From the NCBI GenBank assembly GCA_000697335.1, contig JNEM01013210.1, positions 1-11,809 of the forward strand: 11,809 bases of DNA, written 5' to 3'. The translations under genes and the position numbers were made by a program. The notes below the pieces were generated by a model. The model searched no databases, was not told the origin of the DNA, and saw only the letters and a program-made list of their open reading frames with translations. Positions 1 through 8,539 of this stretch are shown here, one piece after another (position 1 is the stretch's first letter; each line of letters opens with the position of its first letter). The stretch comes from Conidiobolus incongruus B7586. Taxonomy: Eukaryota > Entomophthoromycota > Entomophthoromycetes > Entomophthorales > Conidiobolaceae.

Positions 1-384
1 TATAAATATATACTATAAATAATAAAAAATTTTCTAAATTTTAAAGTTACGAAAAAGATTTTTAATATATTATTATTTTTATTATGAATATTATATATCA
101 ATCAAATAAATATAGTATTATTCAATTGATATATATATATATATATATATTTTATCAATTAAAATGGTTAGAATTTTTCTAATTCTTGAATGTATAAATA
201 AATTAATTAAATTATATCATGATCTATATAAATTAAAATTTAAATAATATTATATTTAATTTAAATTTTGACTATTGTAATATCTGTATATTGGTTGAAA
301 AAAGAGAATATCTTAAGATATTAGAATAAATTAAGATTAATGATATTTTAAAACTATAATAAATATTATTATAGAATTAAAAAA
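1..384. other. AT-rich spacer without a gene
   Basis: I see no open frame of note here. The stretch is nearly all A and T and includes a run of alternating AT at 129-151. It ends at the left terminal repeat of a mariner element. Confidence 0.6.
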
Positions 385-1672
385 ATTGAAAATTTTTTAA
401 TATCTGATTTTTTAAACTGATAATTAGTTTCTGAATAATCAAATATATATAAAACAAATATAAAAATATTTAATTTTCAAATATATATATACACACATAT
501 ATATATACATATATATAATAATTTTTTGATTCAAAAAATAATTTTTTAAAATTAATTATTTAATTTAATTATATTCAAACTAAATAAAAATTATCAAAGG
601 TTTTTTATTGGAGTATTAATAAAATTAAACCATAAACCCTCTAAAATTATTTTAAATTTACAAGCAACTTTTAATAATAAAGTATTATCTAAATCAATAA
701 TTTATCACTATATAAATTACTTTTAGGGTAAAAAATTATTTAAAACTTATTAAAATCTAAAAGACTAATTTCAATTGTTACTTATGAAATTATTAATAAA
801 GTCAAAAAATATATTGAAAAACACCCTTTTATTTTAACTAAATAATTATCAAGATATTTTAATAATAGTTATATAAGTATTTTATATTTATTAAAATTTA
901 AATTTAAATTAAAATTAATAAAAATATAAAATAGGTGCCTTATAATTTAAGCTTAAAAAAAGCTAGAGTAGCTATTACTAAATATAGCTTTTTAAGATAT
1001 AATTAGAAACTAAAGATTTTATAATAAATTATTATAATTGATAAATTTTAGCTCATTTTATATAATCCTTCACTAAAATATAAATCAAAATGATGGATTA
1101 AGCTAAATCAACCCCCTTTATAAATTCCTTTATTTAAATATTATATTGATAAGTGAATATTAATTGTAGTTATAAATTATAGTTATATATATTACTTTTA
1201 TTTAATTTTTAAAAGAAAATCAATTAACAATAAACTATATATTACTTTTTTAAATAAAATTATTTTTAATTAATAATCTTAATATTATTTGAAAAGACTT
1301 ATTATTTTATAAAATAATTATAAAATATATAAACTTAAAGCTATAAAAAATTTTCTAATTAAAAATAACTGGAAAAAACTATCACATCTAGTATATTCCC
1401 TAGATTATAACCTATATGATTATAATAGTTTTTGGTAATTAAAAAACCAGCTTACAAGAAAGAAAATTTTTGCTAGAAAATTTAATTAATTTGTGAAACT
1501 TCAAATTTCAGTTTTTAATAAAAAGAATTATTTTTTAATTATTAGAACTTTATTAAAAATATAACAAAAAGTTATTAGAAATAAAGGGAATTATTAATTT
1601 TATATTTTATATTAATTTTTATTTTTTATATATTAAAATCTCTAATTTTTTTCAATCACAAAAAATTCCAAT
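385..1672 (+). mobile_element. Decayed full-length mariner transposon (DD34D)
   Basis: This is a Tc1/mariner-superfamily DNA transposon of 1288 bp, the usual length for mariner. The ends are imperfect inverted repeats (ATTGAAAA then six T at 385; the complement of ATTGGAA then six T at 1672). A TA remains at 1673-1674 on the right, but the left TA is no longer clear. The transposase reads on the plus strand with stops and frame changes. Recognisable parts are KLNHKP near 625, VPYNL at about 935, the first catalytic Asp in the TGDE-like site at 1040-1042, and an Asn codon at 1313-1315 where the second Asp belongs. The third Asp is at 1418-1420 in an SPDL-P-DY-like motif, and a C-terminal QKVI is near 1562. 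The second and third sites lie 34 residues apart, which defines the mariner DD34D class. The element is inactive. It shares its ends and N-terminal region with the copy at 10176-10807. Confidence 0.88.
481..519. repeat. AT/AC microsatellite inside the mariner copy
   Basis: Alternating AT with short AC interruptions. It sits at the same place in the element as the AT run at 10269-10296 in the deleted relative, so it belongs to the element's 5' untranslated part. Confidence 0.7.
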
Positions 1673-1674
1673 TA

Positions 1675-2139
1675 TTTAAATTATAATGTAATATTACTGA
1701 TTACAAAATGAAAATTGGATATAATCAATAGTCATCATTTTTGATTACAATTTATATAGGAATCTTTATTTTATTGTTATATAAGATCAATTGATCAATT
1801 TCCTCTAATATCATAAATATTTTTCTATTTTGCTATGGATTTGAATAAATTATTTGGGTAGGACATTAATAATGAGATCCAAATGTTTCAATTATATATA
1901 TAAATATATAAATATCTGGTCAGTTTAAAATGTTATTGTAATAATACTCAAGGGTGAGTAGGTGATTTAACTTCTACTATATTAAACATTTCACTAAAAT
2001 TGTAAAATCATCTGCTTAGAATAATTAAATCTTGTAAAGTCTTATAATACGAGATTATTTATATTCACTAAGAATATTATATTTGAATAATCCGTTAGTA
2101 CAATTTTAAACTTTTCCTACTTATATTTTGTTGATCCTT
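1675..2139. other. Spacer downstream of the membrane-protein gene
   Basis: No coding region could be supported. A GTGAGT donor-like string occurs at 1954-1959, but no exon with an open frame leads into it. Confidence 0.5.
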
Positions 2140-2145
2140 TTTATT
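2140..2145 (-). terminator. Poly(A) signal AATAAA
   Basis: AATAAA on the minus strand, 39 nt past the TGA of the 2184-2520 gene. The three peptide genes have theirs 31-36 nt past the stop. The shared spacing makes it believable despite the AT-rich background. Confidence 0.55.
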
Positions 2146-2183
2146 AATTATTATTATTTTAGCTAACAGAATTCTTGGAAGAA

Positions 2184-2520
2184 TCAGTCACCAACCATGA
2201 AATTGTAGACAATAGAGGATCTATTCAAGACAATATATGTAATATATTTAGATATTGTAATAGTCGAAAATAGTGATAACATAAGCTTGACAATACCCCA
2301 AGTATTGGAATGATGCTTTTTTGTGAAAAAGCATACAATAACACCAGCAATCCAAATCGAAGGAAAGATAAACCCAATAAAAATTAGTATTAAACCGAAT
2401 TTAAACTGCGAGATAGATTGGTACTCATGCTGACGTATAACTGGAAACTTCTCAAGATTATTTTAACTTTTGTTCCAGTAACCCATTAGTACTTATGGTG
2501 TGAAGTACTTTCTTCACCAT
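2184..2520 (-). CDS. Small two-exon gene for a predicted two-span membrane protein
   Basis: I do not recognise the family. Exon 2 (2440-2184) is an open frame of about 85 codons in DNA that is mostly stop-rich. No start lies in frame, so an upstream exon is needed. The best model joins exon 1 (2520-2493, ATG GTG AAG AAA...) to exon 2 across a 52-nt intron (2492-2441, GTACTAAT to TTTCCAG) in matching phase, giving 94 aa. Residues about 24-48 (FGLILIFIGFIF onward) and 57-81 are hydrophobic and likely span a membrane. A basic, polar loop (TKKHHSNT) lies between them. The start at 2520 is favoured by a TATA box 75 nt upstream, the spacing seen in the peptide genes. An alternative starts at 2486 with a 27-nt intron (2467-2441) in the same phase. 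The complementary strand is also open here (2163-2273), but it is shorter and has no start. A recently broken gene is also possible. Confidence 0.6.
2441..2492 (-). other. Predicted 52-nt intron
   Basis: It begins GTACTAAT and ends TTTCCAG on the minus strand. Removing it joins exon 1 (phase 1) to exon 2 in frame and skips a TAA. The length is typical of nematode introns. The donor is not a strong consensus, and the composition is less AT-rich than expected, so the exact donor is uncertain. Confidence 0.45.
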
Positions 2521-2594
2521 TAAATGCTTTAATAAATGACGATGATATTGGGATTAATTTAATGAAAGCAATAATTAGTTAGGTGATTAATATC

Positions 2595-2602
2595 TATTTA
2601 TA
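2595..2602 (-). promoter_or_regulatory. TATA box of the two-span membrane-protein gene
   Basis: TATAAATA on the minus strand, 75 nt before the ATG at 2520. The peptide genes carry the same octamer 67-78 nt before their ATGs, implying a short 5' leader of about 40 nt. The proximal element of the peptide genes is absent here. Confidence 0.5.
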
Positions 2603-4107
2603 TTACCGAGGAATTCATTAGATCATAACTGGCTTTAATCTTTGAATAATTTATTGCTCAGTGTTAGAAATAATATATATCATAATCAATTTTTATTTTG
2701 ATCTTGATTCCATATAAAATTAATAAAAGACACTTAAAATTTAAAATTTGGGATAATCACTTTTTATTAGAAAAAACAATTTCTGAAAAAAGGTTTAGAT
2801 AAAATATAAGCTTTAGCTTAAAATCAAAGAGATATAATGTTTTCAAATTGGACTAATTGTGGAGAAAGAATTTAGTTAAACTATTGAATGATATTATAAA
2901 GTTTTAATCTGTTTGATTAAATTTTCTTAATAATTATGTAGTTGAATAGTTTAGTATATTTTTACATTCTTAAACTTTTAAAATAGTATATTATTTGGTA
3001 GTTTGATTATTAAATAATATATAAAAAAGTAGTAATTCTGTGAAACACAAATCTGAATGCTGAATTTTACATTTTTTCAATATATTTTATTTATTCTATA
3101 AGATTTTTGATAAATTTTGATGATAATCAAAATAATAAATTATTTTAAAGATTTATTATATTTATATTATATAGTGTGATTCTTTAAATATATTATAAAA
3201 AATATTATTATTTATTCCAATACTTGAAATAGTGTTTATTTGAGTGATATTTATACTAATTATTATTTCAGTCAAATTATACTTAAAATATATTTTCTAT
3301 TAGAAAAAGAGATATTCAAACTTTAATAATCATTAATAAAAAGATAAAAATGATAATATTTTTTTATTATGACTGATTAGCTTGATATTAATTTTAATTA
3401 TATAAAATGATATAAAGATTAATCTAAAATTTCACCTCTCTCTTATATATTTATTATTAATTAATATTCAAACTCAATAGTTATTTATATTAATTAAAAC
3501 TAGGTTCCATGTTTTTTATTAATATTCACTAGTCTGTGGGTCTATTATTTTATAACTATTTAATGCATTTGTTGGGGTTTAAACTGGTCCTATTAGGGGG
3601 AATCCTATAAAAGGATAAGAAATATTAGGCAAAAAAACCAAAAAGATAAGTAAAAAATAAAGAAAGAGTAAAGTTAAAGTTAATAGAAATAGAGGAGCGG
3701 GTTTATTTAGGAAAGTCAGATGGTTTAAATATTTCAAACTCACTAAACTATGGCTTATAAAGTGAATTTTCTAGAATATCACCAGTCCTTGGGACAAGAG
3801 GCTATATTATCCCTTTCACATTAAATTTAATATTACTCCTATTAATGATTGTATATAATTAATAATATTTAAATATTTGAACTATCAAAAATAAATTATT
3901 AGCAATAATATGAATAAATAATATCTTACGGCTTATTTTTTGATAATTATAGAACTTCCTATTTATTATAATTTTTATTAAAATATATATTTTATTATAT
4001 TATCATTAATGCTAAAACTTTCCAATATTTTAATATATTATCTAAAAACAATGAAAAACTATTTTATTTCTGAATTTTCTAATTTGTTTTGGATTAAAAA
4101 AATTAAT

Positions 4108-4110
<3 letters not shown>
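2603..4110. other. Long AT-rich spacer, no supported gene
   Basis: Only weak signals were found. A textbook TATA-like string (CTATAAAAGG) lies at 3605-3614 in a slightly GC-richer, purine-rich patch (about 3530-3810). A 24-codon plus-strand frame starts with ATG at 3750 and ends at 3824. Neither is long or conserved enough within the window to call a gene. Confidence 0.45.

Positions 4111-4141
<31 letters not shown>
4111..4141. repeat. (AT)15 microsatellite
   Basis: Uninterrupted AT dinucleotide repeat of about 31 bp, the purest in the window and likely polymorphic in length. Confidence 0.95.
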
Positions 4142-4143
<2 letters not shown>

Positions 4144-4489
4144 AGATTTATTAATATCATATTATATATATATTCACTTTTAATTGTTTTATTATTAAAA
4201 TAGTTTTTATTTGAAAATTTATTAGGGAATTTAATATCAAACTAAATAATGATTATTAAAGGTAATATATTTAATAATATTAAAGTTCGAATATAAATTA
4301 TATAAATTATTTGAAATTTATACATAAATTATCAAATATTTTCAATAATACTACTATTTATATTAAAATTTGTTTTTTTGAGCCAAAAATTATATTATTC
4401 AAAATTTACCAATATTCAAAAAATTAACAGATAATCTTATTTGTTGAATTATTGCAAAATATATTTTATAATTTATCAAAAATTTATAT

Positions 4490-5101
4490 CAAGCTATAAT
4501 AACTCAAGCTAAGCAAAATGACTTAAATAATAATTAAACACAAAAGGTATTATATTATATTATAATGATGAATAACTCTTAAATCTTTTTGGTTAGTCTT
4601 TTGTCTAATAATAAAATATAATATGGGAATAATCTAAAGTAATCAAGTTTTTATACTTTAACTGAAAATATTATATATATATATATAATATATATATTTT
4701 ATATAAGATAATCGTTTCTATTTAATTTAAAAAAATCAATTTATATAAAGCTTTATACTTTTTAACATGAATTTCCTTAATTAATATTTTAATTATTAGT
4801 AAAAATACCTATTTTTTCTCAATATTATTATAAACTATATAAATGAGAATTATAAATATTCATTTATATAAAAGATTGAAAGAAGGTATAAAATTTAAAA
4901 TATTCATTAGATTATGTGTAATATAATAATTTCCTTATGTAATCAAATCATAAGTATATAAAAAAGAAATTTTTATGTATATAAATTTAATGTGTTTATG
5001 AAAGATTAAATTTAAATTTAAACAAAAGGAACTATATTTTAAATATTAAAAATTTGCCAAAAGTATGGCAAAAAGCTATTAAGAATATAAAAGCATATTA
5101 T
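4490..5101 (+). mobile_element. Remnant of a second, different mariner lineage
   Basis: Three mariner transposase landmarks appear in order on the plus strand. At 4490 the translation reads QAIITQAKQND, like the PHLLTQAQKQN block after the DNA-binding domain. At about 4557-4590 it reads IIMMNNS-IFL, like the IITGDESWIFL block of the first catalytic Asp. At 5054-5101 it reads LPKVWQKAI then AYY, like the LPKRWQKVI C-terminus. The first and last blocks are 188 codons apart and in one frame (205 in the copy at 385-1672). Stops and changes fill the middle, including an AT repeat at 4671-4699. The wording differs from the 385/10176 family, so this is another lineage. I found no terminal repeats; the true element probably extends about 400 bp left and 60-70 bp right. 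Confidence 0.62.
4671..4699. repeat. AT-repeat tract within the mariner remnant
   Basis: TATATAT runs interrupted by AATA. It probably expanded after the transposon died. Confidence 0.8.
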
Positions 5102-5176
5102 ATTTGTATCATTTTCTTGAATTTTATGTATCATCAGTTTGAAATTATATAATATAATGATAGGAATATAACATTA

Positions 5177-5229
5177 CACAATATTAATAATAAAAATATT
5201 CATTTTGAGTCGGATCAATGAATATTGTG
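5177..5229. repeat. Nested inverted repeats
   Basis: CACAATATT (5177-5185) is complementary to AATATTGTG (5221-5229). AATATTCAT (5195-5203) is complementary to ATGAATATT (5218-5226) around a loop holding GAGTCGGATC. The two pairings share bases and are mutually exclusive. The structure lies just past the mariner remnant, but I cannot show that it is its terminal repeat. Confidence 0.4.
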
Positions 5230-5725
5230 ATCATTTATTATTTTATTTTATTTTTTTATTATTTTATGATTTTATCGTTTTATTATTAAAAATTATAATA
5301 TTCTTCTAAATATCTTCAACAATTCTTATATTAATAGTATTAGAGTGAATAATTTTGAAATATTGATTTACATATGTTCAAATCATTAGAATTTTTTTTA
5401 TCGATCAGTTTTTTGATATTGTTAGAAAAATATAATGAGAGTAGATAAGCTATTAAAATTTATATTAAATTAAAATATATCATATAGTTAAGATTACAAG
5501 AATTATGATTTTCATATTATATAAAATGAAGGTAATTTTTCATATACGTAAATTTAGCAATACTTCAGTACTCAAACATATTAATCAATTATTAATTATT
5601 TTATTAATTAATCCTTTTACACTCATTAATTTAGATTGTGAGGATTTTCAACTTAAAATCACCTACTTTATTACCATTTTGTAAATTAAAATATATCAAG
5701 TAAGAGATATAAATTATTATATTAT
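5230..5725. other. AT-rich spacer
   Basis: No gene seen. A relic AATAAA (minus strand) at 5667-5672 could be the old poly(A) signal of the decayed peptide gene; it lies 54 nt past the old stop position. Confidence 0.5.
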
Positions 5726-5909
5726 TTGATAATAGTTTTCTTAATAGTGTCTCAATTCCTATTGACGTCTATAATAGTTACCATTATGATGATCAAAGTT
5801 ATTAAGACTCTATCCATTATTAAAAAATTTTTCTGATTCAGCTGACTTATGTAACTAGGACAGTAGCGACGAGAAAGAGAGTTAAAATCAGAGACTTGAA
5901 GGAGACTAT
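5726..5909 (-). pseudogene. Decayed fourth copy of the QWGWG/NYY peptide gene
   Basis: This matches the intact genes on the minus strand. The 5' part (5909-5850) reads VSFKSLI and then a hydrophobic stretch like a signal peptide. The 3' part includes LNN, then GNYYRRQ near 5785-5765, then a terminal NYY. The ATG has become ATA, the stop codon position has changed, and in-frame stops are present, so it is not expressed as a full protein. It is shorter than its relatives: the middle repeat units are missing, leaving about one internal RRQ unit. Its first codons (GTC TCC TTC AAG) agree with the gene at 9572 rather than those at 7193 and 8365. Upstream sequence still carries both shared promoter elements, so it was once a full member of the array. 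Confidence 0.85.
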
Positions 5910-5986
5910 TTTGATTATTTTAATATTTAATAGTTAATATTTAGAAATATTAAAATTTATCATTTCTAGGACGGTGGCAAGTTGAA

Positions 5987-5994
5987 TGTTTAAT
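5987..5994 (-). promoter_or_regulatory. Eroded TATA position of the decayed copy
   Basis: TGTTTAAT on the plus strand sits where the intact genes have TATTTATA. It is 78 nt from the old ATG, as at 9572, and has 5 of 8 matches. The position is fixed by the two upstream elements. Confidence 0.4.
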
Positions 5995-6030
5995 TTCCTT
6001 TGTAATCAAGTTGAACCAATTAAATTTCAA

Positions 6031-6051
6031 TTTCTAAATTTTGCCAAGTTG
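6031..6051 (-). promoter_or_regulatory. Proximal promoter element (decayed copy)
   Basis: It starts 44 bp upstream of the TATA position. It ends in TGCCAAGTTG (plus strand), identical over 10 bp to the element of the 7193 gene. Confidence 0.55.
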
Positions 6052-6075
6052 CCTAAATCATAAACTAAGAAGACG

Positions 6076-6087
6076 TTGCATGTTGAT
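6076..6087 (-). promoter_or_regulatory. Distal element CATGCAA (decayed copy)
   Basis: TTGCATGTTGAT on the plus strand, 167 nt from the old ATG. It is the same distance as in the 9572 gene. Confidence 0.5.
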
Positions 6088-6857
6088 CTTTACGAATGAA
6101 TGATTACCAAATTTATTACCACTTCAGATACCACCATCTGGATTTCATAATAATATTATAAAAATTTGGGGAATTTAAAACCTGCATTTGATATTTTCAG
6201 TAATTTTAAAAATTACAAATATCAATGATCGTAATTGTTATGTTAGCACTTAATTTATTTTTAGCTAAAGCACATTAATATATAGTCAATTACTAAAAAT
6301 ATTCATAAGGTGAAAAATATATCATAATACCAGGAAAATTTCGAACTATGATATTACCAAATCTATATGATGTATTAAAGTAGTTTTTAGCCAAAATTAT
6401 ACATAAAAGGTTAAAATTTAATATTCGACTATATAGCTCTTGGAGTTTATTTAGTAAAGTTGAGACTGATATTAAAAAAATTGATTAATTTGCTATCAAA
6501 ATTATCATTATAAAATGCTTTCAATAGCATAAAATAAACTATGCAAGTAATAATAATGCATATTTTGGAAAGTTTATTTTTTAAGTGTGATTTAGAATAA
6601 CTTATGAAATCATTAATAGATACAAGTTATTTTCAAATATCATAATCGATACATAATATATGTATATATATAATACTATGATCAATTTAATGTTGTTGAA
6701 TGCTGAATCTAAAAAATTGGTCAATCTACGATTAGAGGAATTTATAGTTAAAATATAATTTATGGATTTTATCAAAGATACAAGTATTGAAATATTTCGA
6801 ATTCAATATAAAACATTAGAATTTATAGTTCAATAGTAAAATTATTAAAATTTGCTA
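6088..6857. other. Array spacer
   Basis: Spacer between the decayed copy and the first intact gene. No coding region, and no obvious repeat shared with the other two spacers. Confidence 0.55.
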
Positions 6858-6863
6858 TTTATT
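6858..6863 (-). terminator. Poly(A) signal of the 7193 gene
   Basis: AATAAA on the minus strand, beginning 31 nt past the TAA at 6894. The matching signal is at 36 nt in the 8365 gene and 31 nt in the 9572 gene. Confidence 0.65.
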
Positions 6864-6893
6864 TGAAAATGATTGAGTTAAACTTTGTATTAA

Positions 6894-7193
6894 TTAGTAA
6901 TAGTTTCCTCCATGGTGACCCCAGCCCCATTGTCTTCTGTAGTAGTTGCGACCAGGGAATCCCCATCCCCATTGGCGTCTGTAGTAGTTACCACCATGTC
7001 CCCAGTTGTTGTGGCCCCATCCCCATTGACGTCTGTAGTAGTTACCACCATGGTGTCCCCAGTTGTTTAGACCCCATCCACCGTTAAAAAAGTTATCTTC
7101 AGACTGTTCAGCTAATTCGGCATTCTCAGACTCAGTAACAGGAGCAGCAGCAATAAAAGCGATGGTAAAGATTAGAGATTTGAATGAAACCAT
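6894..7193 (-). CDS. Secreted Gly/Trp/Tyr/His-rich peptide precursor, copy A
   Basis: Single-exon gene of 99 aa. Residues 1-17 form a signal peptide (VSFKSLIFTIAFIAAA). Residues 18-33 are an acidic pro-region rich in Glu. From 38 on come repeats: GGWGLNNWGHHGGNYY, then units opening QWGWG at 56, 74 and 88 and closing NYY at 69-71, 83-85 and 97-99. Arg-Arg pairs at 54-55, 72-73 and 86-87 separate the units, as in precursors cut by kexin/PC2-type proteases, so peptides of 16, 12 and 12 residues could be released. Each begins with Gln, which can cyclise to pyroglutamate. This resembles nematode NLP/caenacin-type precursors (QWGYGGYG style), which act as antimicrobial or signalling peptides; the assignment is inference. 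A structural role (cuticle or eggshell) is the main alternative. The start is MVSF because all copies share it; an ATG seven codons upstream is not shared. The protein is identical to copy B. Codons are GC-richer than the surroundings (AAC, TAC and CAC favoured), suggesting high expression. Confidence 0.92.
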   Translation of the reverse strand: MVSFKSLIFTIAFIAAAPVTESENAELAEQSEDNFFNGGWGLNNWGHHGGNYYRRQWGWGHNNWGHGGNYYRRQWGWGFPGRNYYRRQWGWGHHGGNYY

Positions 7194-7259
7194 ATTAATT
7201 AAATGTATTAGCAATTAGAAATTAATTATATTGTTTTAGAAGAGGGTTAGATTTAAGTG

Positions 7260-7267
7260 TATTTATA
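7260..7267 (-). promoter_or_regulatory. TATA box, copy A
   Basis: TATAAATA on the minus strand, 67 nt before the ATG. The same octamer stands before copies B and C in otherwise unrelated flanking DNA. Confidence 0.8.
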
Positions 7268-7303
7268 CTATTTTGATTGAAAGGCTTATTAAATCAACAC
7301 AAG

Positions 7304-7324
7304 TATCTCCATAATGCCAAGTTG
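7304..7324 (-). promoter_or_regulatory. Proximal promoter element, copy A
   Basis: The plus-strand text is TATCTCCATAA followed by TGCCAAGTTG. It begins exactly 44 bp upstream of the TATA box, as in copy B and the decayed copy. On the gene strand the core reads CAACTTGGCA. It is likely a binding site for a regulator of this family; no factor can be named from sequence alone. Confidence 0.6.
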
Positions 7325-8024
7325 ACAATACTTTGATCTATACTACAATTTCAATATAAATATCATTTTCAATGGTTATCATCTTAATTCAGCAAATCCC
7401 CACGTTCTAGATCCAATCCCAAGTTTCGAAAATTAATTCTTGTTATCAACATTAAAAAGAATTATATTTTCAAAATATAAACATTACTAATACTATACTA
7501 GCTAATTTAAAATTTATACACATGGATTTTTATAGATTGTATGAATTATTCACTCAATGCTGCATATATCATAATCTTTAGTTGAAATCTACCATATTTG
7601 CTTTTACATCTTTATAAACTGATATAGTTAAAACTAAATTAATATCAATCCTTGATTATTATTTGTAGTTATATTTAAATTTTAATATTTATAGTATGTT
7701 AAAATAGTGATTGACAAATTTGTAAAATACAATAGTCAATTAGAAAAATAGTAAAATAATATAATAAACATTTGATAAATTGAAATTAATATTTATTCAT
7801 AAATTTTATATTGGACTACTTCAATCGATATTAAACTATAATATATTTTGAAGTATATGAAAACTAAGCTTGATTATTGATCTGCTATTATTTATTATTT
7901 AATGAATATCGAATATATATAATCTTTTACAATAATAAGATAATAATATTAGTAATATTAGATTGAAAATTCTGGTTTAAAGTATTTTCATTATAATTGA
8001 TTAGAATTAGAAAAAAATTTTAAA
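7325..8024. other. Array spacer A-B
   Basis: About 700 bp of AT-rich sequence with no gene. The distal CATGCAA element expected near 7349-7360 is not there. Confidence 0.55.
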
Positions 8025-8030
8025 TTTATT
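8025..8030 (-). terminator. Poly(A) signal of the 8365 gene
   Basis: AATAAA on the minus strand, 36 nt past the stop codon. Confidence 0.65.
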
Positions 8031-8065
8031 GTTTAAAGAATTGATGGTGAGTAATATTGGACTAT

Positions 8066-8365
8066 TTAATAATAGTTTCCTCCATGGTGACCCCAGCCCC
8101 ATTGTCTTCTGTAGTAGTTGCGACCAGGGAACCCCCATCCCCATTGACGTCTGTAGTAGTTACCACCATGTCCCCAGTTGTTGTGGCCCCATCCCCATTG
8201 ACGTCTGTAGTAGTTACCACCATGGTGTCCCCAGTTGTTTAGACCCCATCCACCGTTAAAAAAGTTATCTTCAGACTGTTCAGCTAATTCAGCATTCTCA
8301 GACTCAGTAACAGGAGCAGCAGCAATAAAAGCGATGGTAAAAATTAGGGATTTGAATGAAACCAT
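8066..8365 (-). CDS. Secreted Gly/Trp/Tyr/His-rich peptide precursor, copy B
   Basis: A 99 aa precursor identical in protein sequence to the gene at 6894-7193: signal peptide 1-17, acidic pro-region, Arg-Arg sites at 54-55, 72-73 and 86-87, ending GGNYY. The two coding sequences differ at six positions that I can count, all silent. DNA immediately before the ATG and after the stop is not alignable between them apart from the promoter motifs. An in-frame ATG 24 codons upstream gives a longer frame, but its extra residues would precede the signal peptide and are not shared, so the start at 8365 is used. The TATA box is 72 nt upstream. Confidence 0.92.
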   Translation of the reverse strand: MVSFKSLIFTIAFIAAAPVTESENAELAEQSEDNFFNGGWGLNNWGHHGGNYYRRQWGWGHNNWGHGGNYYRRQWGWGFPGRNYYRRQWGWGHHGGNYY

Positions 8366-8436
8366 AATGTTGAAATTGGAAATTGTATTTGAAAAATTTT
8401 TTGATTTGGTAAAGATAATAGTACTTAACATTAGCA

Positions 8437-8444
8437 TATTTATA
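8437..8444 (-). promoter_or_regulatory. TATA box, copy B
   Basis: TATAAATA on the minus strand, 72 nt before the ATG at 8365. It lies inside the longer upstream frame, another reason to reject that frame as coding. Confidence 0.8.
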
Positions 8445-8480
8445 TTACTTTTCCTTAACCATCTATATAATGAATATCAT

Positions 8481-8501
8481 TTTCTCGAAATTATCAACTT
8501 G
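8481..8501 (-). promoter_or_regulatory. Proximal promoter element, copy B
   Basis: TTTCTCGAAAT then TATCAACTTG on the plus strand. It begins exactly 44 bp upstream of TATA and keeps the TCTC and CAA-TTG parts of the copy A element. Confidence 0.5.
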
Positions 8502-8527
8502 CTCATAATTTTATTTTGGCTTGGGGT

Positions 8528-8539
8528 TTGCATGTTCAT
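8528..8539 (-). promoter_or_regulatory. Distal element CATGCAA, copy B
   Basis: TTGCATGTTCAT on the plus strand, 163 nt from the ATG and 91 bp from the TATA start. The 9572 gene and the decayed copy have it at 89 bp. Confidence 0.5.

Noticed and set aside
231-384. Possible similarity of DNA left of the 385 mariner to DNA left of the 10176 mariner (about 10060-10175)
   Set aside because: Short matches such as AATGATATT occur at different distances from the elements and are expected by chance in such AT-rich DNA.
1854-1959. Possible upstream exons with GTAGG and GTGAGT donors on the plus strand
   Set aside because: None carries an open frame that joins the 2161 acceptor without a stop in a believable way.
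2163-2273. Plus-strand frame LTEFLEESVTNHE onward, preceded by a TTTTAG acceptor-like site
   Set aside because: It has no upstream exon in phase and lies antisense to the better supported membrane-protein exon.
3605-3824. TATA-like CTATAAAAGG followed by a 24-codon frame from ATG 3750 (MAYKVNFLEYHQ)
   Set aside because: The spacing to the ATG (about 145 nt) differs from real genes here, and the frame is short enough to be chance.
6863-7087. Plus-strand open frame antisense to copy A, with similar frames at 8029-8259 and 9272-9466
   Set aside because: They mirror the repeats of the minus-strand genes and recur only because the coding DNA is conserved. They have no signal peptide or promoter of their own.
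8057-8242. Valine/serine-rich plus-strand frame over copy B (and 9255-9449 over copy C)
   Set aside because: Another antisense shadow of the same repeats; it is absent as an equally long frame in copy A.
8366-8437. 24 extra N-terminal codons of copy B (and 7 extra before copy A)
   Set aside because: The residues are not shared among copies, would sit before the signal peptide, and in copy B the frame reaches the TATA box. MVSF is the common start.
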